Source: Terriglobia bacterium (GTDB lineage Bacteria > Acidobacteriota > Terriglobia > Bryobacterales > Bryobacteraceae). From it: 32,343 nucleotides of DNA. Positions 1-10,052 of this stretch are shown here, piece after piece. The stretch lies in NCBI GenBank assembly GCA_020073365.1, contig JAIQFL010000104.1:1-32343 (forward strand), in the 5' to 3' direction. Numbering within the stretch: the first letter of the stretch is position 1; every line of letters begins with the position of its first letter. The notes below the pieces were generated by a model. The model saw only the letters and a list, made by a program, of their open reading frames with translations, had not been told where the DNA came from and did no database searches. The position numbers were made by a program, and so were the translations under genes.

Positions 1-483
<483 letters not shown>

Positions 484-619
484 AAAATACTACTGCGCAC
501 ACAAAGGAATTGTGGCGCTGCTTTCCGAGTGTTTAGCCCGTCAATATTCAGTGCCAAGGAACCTGGCGCATCCCCGTGGTATGAGGAAGCCGGGTTCTGG
601 AAGTGGCGTTGTCACCAGT

Positions 620-739
620 TTCTGGGTGACCTTAGCGAGAGGGACCCACCCGTTCCCATCCCGAACACGGTAGTTAAGCCTCTCAGCCCCGATGGTACTG
701 CACAGGCAACTGTGTGGGAGAGTAGGAAGTCGCCCGGTT
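620..739 (+). rRNA. rrf: 5S ribosomal RNA
   Basis: The segment has the conserved 5S core CCGAACACGGTAGTTAAGCC. Its ends pair as the terminal stem: CTGGGTGAC at 622-630 with GTCGCCCGG at 729-737. The length of about 120 nt is normal. It follows 23S rRNA on the same strand and is closed by a strong terminator ten bases later, so it is the last gene of the rRNA operon. The ends are placed from the stem and may be off by 1-3 nt. Confidence 0.93.
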
Positions 740-748
740 TATCTCAAA

Positions 749-774
749 AGCCCTCCGCCCAGGAGGGCTTTTTT
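749..774 (+). terminator. Rho-independent terminator of the rRNA operon
   Basis: An 8-bp perfect stem (AGCCCTCC at 749-756 with GGAGGGCT at 762-769) has a 5-nt loop and runs into six T residues (769-774). It lies directly after 5S rRNA. Confidence 0.9.
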
Positions 775-890
775 GTTGGGCCGGGCCGAAGGCCCGACCC
801 AGGGTTGCGCGCCTGCCTGGCGTGGCGCCGTCGAGCCCAACGGCTTCCCCTTTTTTGTTCATTTGGCCACCCTTTGTCGCCTCGCCCGGT

Positions 891-920
891 TTGCCGGTTG
901 GCCGGGACCCGTGGTATAGT
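891..920 (+). promoter_or_regulatory. Candidate sigma-70 promoter for the RRM gene
   Basis: TTGCCG (891-896) and TATAGT (915-920) are 18 bp apart, each close to the -35 and -10 consensus. The predicted start near 927 leaves a 5' leader of about 110 nt before the RRM start codon. Such a leader would suit a cold-shock-type mRNA, but this is inferred from motifs only. Confidence 0.45.
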
Positions 921-1036
921 TGGAGCGCGTTTGATAGCTTCCGCGAATCCGGCTGAGTGTTTCTGAGCGACGGCACCGTCGCCCCGCTTGTGTTTCCTCC
1001 CCGATGAGCCCGCTTTCAAATTGTCTGGAGGATTGT

Positions 1037-1414
1037 GTGAAGAATATTTTCGTTGGCAACCTCGATTTCAATGTCACCGAAGAGGCTGTCCGAAGTTTGT
1101 TTGAAAGGTACGGCGCAGTCAACAGCGCCAGGATCATGACGGATCGCGATACCGGCCGCTCGCGCGGGTTCGCGTTTGTCGAAATGGAAAACGAAACGGA
1201 AGCGGATCAGGCCATTTCAGCTCTGAATGGCTACACGATGGATGGTCGAGCTCTGAACGTAAATGAGGCGCGTCCGAAGCCGGATCGCGGCTTTGGCGGC
1301 GGTGGTGGTAACCGTTTCGGCGGTGGTGGCGGCGGTGGCCGCCCAGGCGGCGGTGGTGGAAGGCGTCCTGGCGGCGGTGGTGGTGGCGGCGGACGCCGCG
1401 AGCCTCGCTGGTAG
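1037..1414 (+). CDS. RRM-type glycine-rich RNA-binding protein
   Basis: A 125-residue protein binding single-stranded RNA through one RNA recognition motif at about residues 1-80. The RNP2 motif (IFVGNL) is near the N-terminus and RNP1 (RGFAFVEM) is at about residue 45. The C-terminal ~35 residues are almost pure glycine with a few Arg and Pro, as in glycine-rich RRM proteins of cyanobacteria and other bacteria. The start is taken as GTG at 1037 because TGGAGG lies just upstream and the protein then begins MKNIFVGN, the usual start of the family; an in-frame ATG at 1004 would add 11 unrelated residues. It has its own candidate promoter and a terminator. The likely role is RNA chaperone or post-transcriptional regulator; its RNA targets cannot be told from sequence. 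Confidence 0.9.
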   Translation: MKNIFVGNLDFNVTEEAVRSLFERYGAVNSARIMTDRDTGRSRGFAFVEMENETEADQAISALNGYTMDGRALNVNEARPKPDRGFGGGGGNRFGGGGGGGRPGGGGGRRPGGGGGGGGRREPRW

Positions 1415-1437
1415 GAACGAGTTTAAGGGACTAAGAA

Positions 1438-1502
1438 GACCGGGGACGGATGGCGCGTTTCCTGAAATCAGGAAACGTAGCGCGGGTTCCCGGTTTTTTT
1501 TG
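1438..1502 (+). terminator. Rho-independent terminator after the RRM gene
   Basis: A perfect inner hairpin (CGTTTCCTGA at 1456-1465 pairing with 1468-1477) sits inside an outer stem (ACCGGGGA with TTCCCGGT), followed by a run of eight T residues ending near 1501. It separates the RRM gene from the convergent rpoD gene. Confidence 0.8.
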
Positions 1503-1537
1503 TTTTGAAACAGGGAACGTGGTGTCTGTCCCGGTTT

Positions 1538-3223
<1,686 letters not shown>

Positions 3224-3301
3224 TGAAGCCCCGTACTCCCGGCGGAGGAGAATCCAGATCATTGTACACCACGGCGCCGCGCGCCATGGGCACCCTACAG
3301 C

Positions 3302-5041
3302 TCATCTTCGCTCGCGTGATGTCCGCTCCAATTGTTGCAGTTCCTCCATGAGATGGAGGGCCTCTTCCCAGCGCCCGCCGCGCTCGGATTCTTTGATCCG
3401 CGCCTTCAATTCGACACGTTGGTTCTGCGCCTGGGAACGGCGGATGCTCTCGACCGCCGCCAGCGCCTCTTCCCGCGAGACTTCGACGTCCTCGCGCAGG
3501 ACCGCTTCCGCCAGCAGGTTGCGGTCGGTCTCCTCCAGTCGGGCGTTCACTTCGTCGAAGGTCAAGGGTGTGCCCGCGGCATCGAGGGCGAACACCACGT
3601 GGAAGATACGTCGCGACGACAACCTGTCCATGGCGCCGATGGGTCTCAATTCCCGGATGAGCTCGCTGGAAATTTCCGGCTCGCCGAGCACGGCGTTCAA
3701 CAACACGCGCTCGTCGGCCCGGATCTCGACGCGGGGGCGCTCGAAGGCTTTCTCGTGCCGTTCGGCGACGGCCTTGCGGAAACTGTCCAGCACCATGCCG
3801 CGGTCCACCCCGATATAGCCGGCCACATCGTTAGCGATCGCCATGCGCTCCAGCTTGTCGGAGATCCGCTGTACTGCGGGCATAAGAGATTTCAGCACCG
3901 ACACGATTCCTTCGGATGTGTGCATATCGTATTTCGACCGCGCGCGGTCGGCAAGCCAGTAGAAATATCCCTTGGCCTTGTCGAGGCGCTCCTGGTAGGC
4001 CGCCGCTCCCCGCTCCTTGCAATACTCGTCGGGATCCAGATCACCGTCGAGCTCCATAATGCGAACCTGTAGGCCCTCCTCCAGTAGCAGATTGATAGAC
4101 CGTTCAGCCGCATTGGCCCCTGGCGCATCCGGATCGAAATTGACGACGATCCTTTGCGAGTGGCGCTTCACCGCCTTCACCTGCTCCGGGGTTAGCGAAG
4201 TCCCGCAACTGGCCACGACCGCGCGGAACCCGGCTGCCGTGACGCCGATCGCATCCATATAGCCTTCCACCAGGATGACCCGGTCTTCTTTTCGAATGGC
4301 CTCCTTTGCGCGATGCAGATTGTAGAGCACGAAGCTCTTTCTATATATCGGCGTTTCCGGCGAATTTAAATACTTCGGATTGTCATCGGGCGACAGGGCG
4401 CGGCCTCCGAAACCGATGATTTTACCCGATTCGTTGTGGATCGGGAACATTAGCCGGTTGCGGAAGTTATCGTAGAAGCTACCATCCTCGCGCTTTCGGA
4501 CCAGTCCAGATTGTTCTATTTGCGAGGCCGTGAATTGGTGCTGTTCGAAGAGACGTAGCAAGGTGCGCCCCGATCGCTCCGAGTAGCCCAATCCGAACTG
4601 CTCGGCGGTCTCGGGCACCATCCCGCGGCGCACCAGATAGCTCCGGGGAGCCTCGCCCGCAGGCCCCTTGAGGCTGGCGCGAAAGCTATCCTGCGCCAGT
4701 TCGTGCATCTGGAAGACCGCCTCGCGAAGCTTCGAATCCTCGTCGGCAACCAGCGAACGCTTGGGCATGGGGATGCCGTACCGCTCCGCGAGCAGCTTCA
4801 TGGCTTCGTAGAAGCTGATCCCCTCAATCTCCATCACGAACTTAAATACGTCGCCGCCCGCGCCACAGGAGAAGCATTTATAGAGCTGATGTACCACTTG
4901 AACCGTGAAGGAGGGCTTCTTCTCCGTGTGGAAGGGGCACAGGCCCATGTAGCGCTGCGTCCCGGATTTCCTCAGGCGCACATATTCTCCGACCACGCTG
5001 GCAATGTCGACGGAGGATTTGAGTTGTTCCTTGAAGTCCAT
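3302..5041 (-). CDS. dnaG: DNA primase DnaG
   Basis: DNA primase of 579 residues, which makes RNA primers for replication and is recruited by DnaB helicase. The N-terminal CHC2 zinc ribbon has Cys35, His38, Cys56 and Cys59. The primase core follows, including the motif GFGGRAL. The Toprim domain begins near residue 252 (VILVEGYMDAI) with the acidic FDPDAPG motif for metal binding. The C-terminal part is the helicase-interaction region, with a low-complexity Glu/Arg tail. The start at ATG 5041 has AAGGGG six bases upstream and gives the normal MDFKEQLK-type N-terminus; a longer in-frame extension to 5209 is not family-like. It heads a probable dnaG-rpoD operon. Confidence 0.97.
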   Translation of the reverse strand: MDFKEQLKSSVDIASVVGEYVRLRKSGTQRYMGLCPFHTEKKPSFTVQVVHQLYKCFSCGAGGDVFKFVMEIEGISFYEAMKLLAERYGIPMPKRSLVADEDSKLREAVFQMHELAQDSFRASLKGPAGEAPRSYLVRRGMVPETAEQFGLGYSERSGRTLLRLFEQHQFTASQIEQSGLVRKREDGSFYDNFRNRLMFPIHNESGKIIGFGGRALSPDDNPKYLNSPETPIYRKSFVLYNLHRAKEAIRKEDRVILVEGYMDAIGVTAAGFRAVVASCGTSLTPEQVKAVKRHSQRIVVNFDPDAPGANAAERSINLLLEEGLQVRIMELDGDLDPDEYCKERGAAAYQERLDKAKGYFYWLADRARSKYDMHTSEGIVSVLKSLMPAVQRISDKLERMAIANDVAGYIGVDRGMVLDSFRKAVAERHEKAFERPRVEIRADERVLLNAVLGEPEISSELIRELRPIGAMDRLSSRRIFHVVFALDAAGTPLTFDEVNARLEETDRNLLAEAVLREDVEVSREEALAAVESIRRSQAQNQRVELKARIKESERGGRWEEALHLMEELQQLERTSRERR

Positions 5042-5135
5042 GGCGCCCCTTGTGGCTATTATCCCGCACAGGTTCGCGGCCATTTCGGCCAAATGCTCCA
5101 TCCGGTATACACCTCGGCCCCTAACCGACGATATC

Positions 5136-5166
5136 TTGACGCGAGCAGCCATCCGGCCCTTACACT
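5136..5166 (+). promoter_or_regulatory. Candidate promoter giving a leaderless mRNA
   Basis: TTGACG (5136-5141) and TACACT (5161-5166) are 19 bp apart. Transcription would start about 5172-5173, at the GTG start codon of the next small gene. That gene has no Shine-Dalgarno sequence, which fits a leaderless message. The motifs are seen; their activity is inferred. Confidence 0.45.
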
Positions 5167-5172
5167 CCTGTA

Positions 5173-5394
5173 GTGCTGGAGCTAATCTCAGACCTGAGTC
5201 CGCACGCAAGAGTGGTGACGGCGGTTTTGCCGTTTGTCCTGGCCATCGTGCTGCGGGTCGTTCTGGGAAGGAACCGCATGACCCGCACGCTACTCTCCGC
5301 CAGCACGATATGGTTTCTGGTCAACGTCCTCCTCGCGCCGTATTCCGCCCGAATGCAGCAGGAACTCCAGAATATGGAACACTTGATCCGTTAG
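5173..5394 (+). CDS. Small membrane protein of unknown function
   Basis: A 73-residue protein I do not recognise. It has two hydrophobic segments (about residues 13-32 and 41-56) separated by a short basic loop (GRNRMTR), so it should be a two-pass inner-membrane protein. The C-terminal tail is polar and amphipathic. The start is GTG at 5173, with no ribosome-binding site but a well-placed promoter for a leaderless transcript. It is divergent from dnaG and lies 92 bp upstream of tatA on the same strand. The clear membrane pattern and the promoter favour a real gene, but no domain supports it. Confidence 0.55.
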   Translation: MLELISDLSPHARVVTAVLPFVLAIVLRVVLGRNRMTRTLLSASTIWFLVNVLLAPYSARMQQELQNMEHLIR

Positions 5395-5433
5395 GGCCTC
5401 TGGTGGGCGCCCGCGTGCGCCGGCCCGATTGAG

Positions 5434-5464
5434 TTAGCGAAGACCGCACGGAATCCTGTACAAT
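5434..5464 (+). promoter_or_regulatory. Candidate tatA promoter
   Basis: TACAAT (5459-5464) is a good -10 element placed 22 bp before the tatA start codon. The upstream element TTAGCG (5434-5439), 19 bp away, is only a weak -35 match, so the -10 carries most of the support. Confidence 0.35.
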
Positions 5465-5486
5465 AGGGTGTATAGAAGGAGGCCGT

Positions 5487-5690
5487 ATGGAACCCACTGG
5501 CATTCAGATCGCTGGTGCCCTCGGTGGTCTTGGCTTTCCTGAAATCCTGGTCATCGGCGCGGTCTTCGTGCTGCTCTTCGGCAGCAAGAAGATTCCGGAG
5601 TTGGCCAAAGGGTTAGGGGAAGGCATCAGAAACTTCAAGACCGCATTGAAGGAAGAAGAGGAGAAGGTCGAAGAGAAGAAGCAGGTGTAG
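5487..5690 (+). CDS. tatA: Sec-independent translocase subunit TatA
   Basis: A 67-residue TatA/E protein that forms the pore-like oligomer of the twin-arginine translocase, which moves folded proteins across the inner membrane. It has one transmembrane helix at about residues 18-33 (ILVIGAVFVLLFG), the hinge motif FGSKKIPEL and an amphipathic helix with the conserved Phe in GIRNFKTALKE. A charged Glu/Lys tail follows. The start has a strong Shine-Dalgarno site (AGAAGGAGG) seven bases upstream. tatB and tatC are not in this window. At least one exported protein here, the Mo subunit at 13960-16041, has a Tat signal. Confidence 0.96.
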   Translation: MEPTGIQIAGALGGLGFPEILVIGAVFVLLFGSKKIPELAKGLGEGIRNFKTALKEEEEKVEEKKQV

Positions 5691-5747
5691 GCTTCGAGGA
5701 ACCGCCCGTAAGGTGAGCTGGTTTCATCTCGGCTTCAAGCATTCAAG

Positions 5748-5796
5748 AAACGAAACCCCGCGCGGCCATCTGGCTTCGAGCGGGGTTTCGTTTTTT
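5748..5796 (+). terminator. Rho-independent terminator between tatA and the HU gene
   Basis: A 13-bp perfect stem (5748-5760 with 5781-5793) ends in a T-run reaching 5796. The stem's own A-rich left arm gives Ts on the other strand, so it may also end the convergent HU transcript. Confidence 0.88.
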
Positions 5797-5819
5797 CGTA
5801 TTTTGGGCGGATGCGCCGG

Positions 5820-6125
5820 TTACTTGGTCTTCTTGGGCGGCACGATCGCGTCCTTAGCCGCCTTGGCCACGCGGAACTTCACGACTTTCTTAGCCGGGAT
5901 CTTGATGGACTCACCGGTGGCGGGGTTGCGCCCCGTGCGGGCTTTGCGATCCACGCGCACTAACCGGCCGATGCCGGGCAGCACGAACACTCCGTTCTTC
6001 TTGACCTCGGCGATTGCCAGGCTTGCGAGGTTGTCCAGGAATCCACGCGCCGCCTTATTGTTGACTTCGCAGCTCTCGGCGAGCGATCTTACCAGTTGCG
6101 TCTGGGTCATTCTTTGATTCGCCAT
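5820..6125 (-). CDS. HU/IHF-family DNA-binding protein
   Basis: A 101-residue nucleoid protein of the HU family that bends DNA as a dimer. The helical dimerisation part is at about residues 1-45. The beta-arm segment follows, with GRLVRVDRKARTGRNPATGE containing the family signature and the Pro at the arm tip. It ends with the usual KVVKFRVAKAAKDAI and a short basic tail. The start at ATG 6125 has AAGGA upstream at suitable spacing; in-frame sequence upstream is not HU-like. A strong promoter lies about 140 bp upstream, leaving a long leader that can form a GGCGCT/AGCGCC hairpin at 6229-6246. Confidence 0.95.
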   Translation of the reverse strand: MANQRMTQTQLVRSLAESCEVNNKAARGFLDNLASLAIAEVKKNGVFVLPGIGRLVRVDRKARTGRNPATGESIKIPAKKVVKFRVAKAAKDAIVPPKKTK

Positions 6126-6264
6126 AGTTTTCCTTTTTGATTCTCCGTAGTTTTTGCTTCGTTCCGTTATCGGGGGCCACGTCTCCGGTGACCGCACTAC
6201 CCAACCATCGAACAAGGTTCGAGACCGCGGCGCTCTCCCTAGCGCCGGTCTTGGATCGATTTCA

Positions 6265-6293
6265 ATCATAAGGGAAGGGCATGGTGATGTAAA
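6265..6293 (-). promoter_or_regulatory. Strong sigma-70 promoter of the HU gene
   Basis: On the minus strand, TTTACA (complement of 6288-6293) and TATGAT (complement of 6265-6270) are separated by exactly 17 bp. Each matches the consensus at five of six bases. The start site would be near 6258, giving a 5' leader of about 130 nt. Confidence 0.65.
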
Positions 6294-6360
6294 GGGAATT
6301 GCGCGGAAAAAGGGCCGTTTTTCACGCCTTTTTTGCATTGTGCACGTTGGGAGGGCCGTT

Positions 6361-7113
6361 CTACGGGGTTTTCACGAACCCAAGGCCGTCGCTCCACTCC
6401 AATTGGCCCTCTCCGAATGCTGTCGCGGCCTTGTTTTTCACTACCCGGAAGCGCACTCGCTTCCCTATAACAGGACCTAGCGCGATCCGCACGGCGGCGT
6501 AGAGTTTCAGCGGAGCGCCTCCCGCGCTGGTCTCGGCCTCGCCGCCCGATGACTCCATACGAGTGCGGATCTGGTTGAGAAAGACCAGCGATGTGCCGGT
6601 CCTGGCCACGGCCATCGAGAGCCTGCGCAATCCCGATGCCAGCACGCGGCCCTGCAGTCCATGGCCACTCTCTCCGATTGCGGTTTCCAGTTCCAGCTTG
6701 GGGACGAGGGCGGCGGCGGAGTCGACGACCAGCAGATCCACGGCTCCGGAGACCGCCAATTGACGTGCAATTTCCAGTGCCTGCTCCGCCGAGTCGGGTT
6801 GCGCAACCGGCAGATGCTGGATTGCGACACCCAGTGCAGCGGCATAGGCCGGATCGAAGCTGTGCTCCGCATCGATCCAACCAGCCGCACATGCGTTGTT
6901 CTGCATCCGCGCGACTACCTGGAGCGCCAGCGTGGTTTTCCCGCAGGACGAAGAGCCGAACAGTTCCACGATGCGGCCGCGGGGAAGGCCGCCCCCCAAG
7001 GCCGCATCGAGGGGCGCAAACCCGGTGGCGATAGCTAGCCCCCCCGGCCGGCTCTCCATGCGGGCAAGCCGGAGACGGATGGCGCGCTGCCGGTATTCTT
7101 CCTTGTGGGGCAT
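6361..7113 (-). CDS. Truncated RecA paralogue (RecA/ImuA-like ATPase)
   Basis: A 250-residue RecA-fold ATPase, shorter than RecA by about 100 residues. It keeps Walker A (GSSSCGKTT, residues 53-61), the IDAEH..DP motif with the catalytic Glu, Walker B (LLVVDSAAAL, about 127-136), the LNQIR motif and a loop-2-like GGAPLKLYA segment. The usual N-terminal oligomerisation helix is reduced, and the C-terminal domain of RecA is missing. It lies 79 bp downstream of recA on the same strand, so it probably arose by duplication and may be co-transcribed. Candidate roles are an ImuA-like helper of translesion synthesis or a RecA modulator; no imuB or dnaE2 is nearby, so the role is open. A weak CAGG site precedes the ATG. 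Confidence 0.82.
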   Translation of the reverse strand: MPHKEEYRQRAIRLRLARMESRPGGLAIATGFAPLDAALGGGLPRGRIVELFGSSSCGKTTLALQVVARMQNNACAAGWIDAEHSFDPAYAAALGVAIQHLPVAQPDSAEQALEIARQLAVSGAVDLLVVDSAAALVPKLELETAIGESGHGLQGRVLASGLRRLSMAVARTGTSLVFLNQIRTRMESSGGEAETSAGGAPLKLYAAVRIALGPVIGKRVRFRVVKNKAATAFGEGQLEWSDGLGFVKTP

Positions 7114-7192
7114 GCTTTAGCCTGCCCTGTCTCACTTATCTTGGCGGGCAAGCTAATGCTGGCCAAAGCGCCAGAGCATGCCCCACCTCACC

Positions 7193-8266
7193 CTAGCGTC
7201 GTGCCGGGGCCGGCTTGGCGGCGGCGCTGGGCGCCGGGGCTTCTGCTGCTGCGGCGGCGGCCGGCTCCGGTTTGATCAGGCCCAGGAACTTCCTGAGCTC
7301 TGTATCGATGGATTGCCGGATATCCTGGTTGTCCTTCAAGAACTGGCGGGCGTTCTCGCGGCCTTGCCCGATTCGATCGCCCTTATAGCTGAACCAGGAA
7401 CCGCTCTTTTCGATCAGATTCTGCGCTACTCCCAGATCGATCAGGTCGCCTTCCTTGGAAATACCCTCGCCATAGATGATGTCGAACTCGGCTTCACGGA
7501 ACGGCGAGGCCACTTTGTTCTTCACCACCTTGACCTTGGTGCGGTTGCCGACCACGCTGTCGCCATCCTTTATGGCCGCGATGCGACGGATGTCCAGACG
7601 CACGGACGCGTAGAATTTCAGCGCGCGCCCACCCGTGGTGGTCTCGGGATTGCCGAACATGACCCCGATTTTCTCGCGGATCTGATTGATGAAAATCAAA
7701 CAGGTGCGCGACTTGGAGACGACGCCCGTGAGTTTGCGGAGGGCCTGCGACATCAGCCGCGCCTGGAGGCCCATATGGCTATCGCCCATTTCGCCATCCA
7801 GTTCGGCCTTGGGGACCAGCGCCGCGACGGAATCCACCACCAGCACATCGATCTGTCCCGATGCCGTCAGGTGATTGGTGATTTCGAGGGCCTGCTCGCC
7901 GTAGTCGGGTTGCGAGACCAGAAGGTTGTCGACGTCCACACCAAGCTTCCGGGCGTAGGCCGGGTCGAGCGCATGCTCTACATCGATGAAGGCGGCGATG
8001 CCACCCTTCTTCTGCGCCTCGGCAATCACCTGGAGCGCAATGGTAGTCTTGCCGGACGATTCCGGTCCGAAGATTTCGGTGACGCGGCCGCGAGGGAAGC
8101 CGCCAACGCCCAAGGCAGCGTCCAGGGAAATCGAACCCGTCGAGATCACCGAGACCGGTACAATCGCGTCCTTCGAGCCGAGGCGCAGGATCGAGCCCTT
8201 GCCAAACTGCTTCTCAATCTGGCCCAGAGCGAGGTCTAAGGCGCGTGCGCGCTCTTTTTCGTCCAT
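7193..8266 (-). CDS. recA: Recombinase RecA
   Basis: Full-length RecA of 357 residues, which forms ATP-dependent filaments on single-stranded DNA for recombination and SOS induction. Walker A (GPESSGKTT) is at residues 67-75 and Walker B (VLVVDSVAAL) at about 141-150. Also present are the NQIREKIGVMFGNPETTTGG loop region, ALKFYASVR, and the C-terminal domain with GSWFSYKGDRIGQG. It ends with a low-complexity Ala/Pro tail in place of the acidic tail seen in Escherichia coli. AGGAG lies about 10 bases before the ATG. A TACAAT -10-like element is present about 40 bp upstream, without a convincing -35; I could not identify a LexA box. Confidence 0.98.
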   Translation of the reverse strand: MDEKERARALDLALGQIEKQFGKGSILRLGSKDAIVPVSVISTGSISLDAALGVGGFPRGRVTEIFGPESSGKTTIALQVIAEAQKKGGIAAFIDVEHALDPAYARKLGVDVDNLLVSQPDYGEQALEITNHLTASGQIDVLVVDSVAALVPKAELDGEMGDSHMGLQARLMSQALRKLTGVVSKSRTCLIFINQIREKIGVMFGNPETTTGGRALKFYASVRLDIRRIAAIKDGDSVVGNRTKVKVVKNKVASPFREAEFDIIYGEGISKEGDLIDLGVAQNLIEKSGSWFSYKGDRIGQGRENARQFLKDNQDIRQSIDTELRKFLGLIKPEPAAAAAAEAPAPSAAAKPAPARR

Positions 8267-8585
8267 GTGGGGTAAGCTCCTGAAAGATAGGGATGAAAGT
8301 CCTATTGTAACAGCGGCGCCCGACTTCGGAGGACACCATCCTTTTTCGGTGGGGTGGGATATAGAAGTGCGGAAGTCGCCGCCGGTTGCAGATCATACCC
8401 GACTAGTGCCCCCAACACCGCGGAATTCTCACCGAAGAACAAAGCCGAGTGTGGGGGCGTAGGAGGCCGATGATCCCGAGGGTGCCCGGTCTTCTCCGGA
8501 GGGCCAGGGGCCTGCGGAACGAACAGCGGAACCGTTCCTACCCCGGGACCCCAGGACCAGGGGAGGCCGACCGGGGGGCGGCTGT

Positions 8586-8696
8586 GGACCAGGGCCTGGT
8601 CCGCGCGGGTCCCCCCGGACCCGCTTCTTCGTGCCGTAGTCTGATGCAACCACCAAGAGGCCAGCCAGGGGGCTGGCCGCGGACCAGGGGGTCCGC
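8586..8696 (+). repeat. Cluster of four perfect GC-rich hairpins (REP-like)
   Basis: Four perfect inverted repeats stand in a row: GGACCAGG/CCTGGTCC at 8586-8602, GCGGGTCC/GGACCCGC at 8605-8624, GGCCAGCC/GGCTGGCC at 8659-8678 and GCGGACC/GGTCCGC at 8679-8696, each with a 1-4 nt loop. They lie in a 437-bp gene-free stretch (8267-8703) just past the stop of the MFS gene on the minus strand. The rest of that stretch is GC-rich with smaller dyads and no credible gene. Clustered short palindromes after a stop codon resemble REP/BIME elements, which can stabilise mRNA or bind DNA-bending proteins; there is no T-run, so they are not classic terminators. Confidence 0.6.
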
Positions 8697-8703
8697 CCCA
8701 CGG

Positions 8704-9933
8704 TCACGATGCGAGGTCACGCTTGACGAACAACACGATCGCGGCAATCAGGAACGCCCCCGCCACCAGGTACACGGCCGACGCCAGGGCGATGGCGACG
8801 CCTAGCCCATAGGACTTCGCCAGAATGCCGATGGTGAGCGGAGCCGCCGCGCCTCCGCCCAGCCACCCGACCGTGTTCATGAGGCCGGCGGCGCTGCCGC
8901 GAGTCTCGGGCGGGATCACGTCGTACACCGAAGCGAAGATGTTGGCGTCGTACAAACCCTTCGCGAAGCCCCAAAGCGTGAGGGCCACCATCAGCCATCC
9001 GATGGAGCTCGTCATGCCGCACAGGACCACAAACGGCGCACCCGCAAAGACCCCGATGGCCTGCACCATGAGCCGGCCGCCGGGGGCCCGCCGGCGCAGT
9101 CTGTCGGCCAACCATCCGCCGATGGGTGCGCCCAGCATGCTCGCGAGTTGGGCGAAGATGGTGGCAGTGAGGCCGGCCATGGCCAGGTTGAGATGGAACT
9201 TGTCATAGAGAAATTTGGGCATCCAGGAGAGCAGTACTACCGCCACAAAGTTGGCGCACAGAAATGCGCCCATCAGGCAGAGGACGGTGGGCTTGCTGAG
9301 CAGGAGGCGAAAAGTCGTTACGGAGGGGAGCGGAGCATCCGCAGCAGATACGCTAGCCGGTTCCTTCAGGAAGCGGTGGAGCACCACGCCCAGCAGAATG
9401 CCCGCGCCGCCGAAGACGATGAACGACCAGCGCCAGCCGTAGTGCTGTCCGATGAGCCCGGCGAAGAAGCCGCCCGCCACGGTGCCGATGTAGACGCTGG
9501 TCTGGTGCAGCCCCATGGCCCGGGAGCGGGTCTCGCGGCCATGATAGCCGCCAATCAGCGACATGGATGCGGGAAAGTAGAGCGTCTCCCCGAGCCCCTC
9601 GGCCGCGCGGAAACCCAGGAGCTGCCGAAACGTGCGGGAGGCCGCCGTGGCGACGCAGATCAGGCTCCAGATATAGAGGCCCCAGAGGATGGCGGAGACG
9701 CGCCGGACGCGGTCCACAAGCGCGCCGGCGAACATGGCGCAGATGCCGTAAGTGAGCGCGAAGGAGGAGCCCAGCAGTCCCAACTCGACGGACGTAAGGT
9801 GCAGCTCCTTTTCGAGCAGCGGAAAGACCGCGAACACCGCCTGCCGGTCGGCGTAGTTGAAAAAGGCAATGCCCCACAGCATCCCCACCACGGCCCACTT
9901 GTAGTGGCCATCCCCCGGCTGGCGTTCGATCAT
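8704..9933 (-). CDS. MFS transporter (major facilitator superfamily)
   Basis: A 409-residue protein with about twelve hydrophobic segments, the usual size and layout of a major facilitator. The N-terminal NYADRQAVFAVFPLLEKE is like the first helix of anion:cation symporter and related sugar-acid permeases. The motif A-like loop between helices 2 and 3 is ALVDRVRR, and its counterpart in the second half is GWLADRLRRR. The substrate cannot be named from sequence. It is divergent from the PIG-L gene 120 bp away, whose product could act on a related sugar, but that link is only positional. No clear Shine-Dalgarno site precedes the ATG. Confidence 0.88.
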   Translation of the reverse strand: MIERQPGDGHYKWAVVGMLWGIAFFNYADRQAVFAVFPLLEKELHLTSVELGLLGSSFALTYGICAMFAGALVDRVRRVSAILWGLYIWSLICVATAASRTFRQLLGFRAAEGLGETLYFPASMSLIGGYHGRETRSRAMGLHQTSVYIGTVAGGFFAGLIGQHYGWRWSFIVFGGAGILLGVVLHRFLKEPASVSAADAPLPSVTTFRLLLSKPTVLCLMGAFLCANFVAVVLLSWMPKFLYDKFHLNLAMAGLTATIFAQLASMLGAPIGGWLADRLRRRAPGGRLMVQAIGVFAGAPFVVLCGMTSSIGWLMVALTLWGFAKGLYDANIFASVYDVIPPETRGSAAGLMNTVGWLGGGAAAPLTIGILAKSYGLGVAIALASAVYLVAGAFLIAAIVLFVKRDLAS

Positions 9934-10052
9934 GAAACTAAGATGCTCTCATATCTGGGGGCGGGGCCCATAGGCGCTTTACCGAAGGAATGGCCATGGC
10001 CTTCGGCGGATCCCTCGGTGGCGCCGGAGAAGTTAGATCAGGAGGTGATCCG

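Noticed and set aside
5429..5464. TTGAGT at 5429 as the -35 for tatA.
   Set aside because: It is 24 bp from the -10 TACAAT, too far for sigma-70.
8429..8805. Open frames on both strands through the hairpin-rich region.
   Set aside because: They cross perfect palindromes, translate to Gly/Pro/Arg-rich strings and have no ribosome site.
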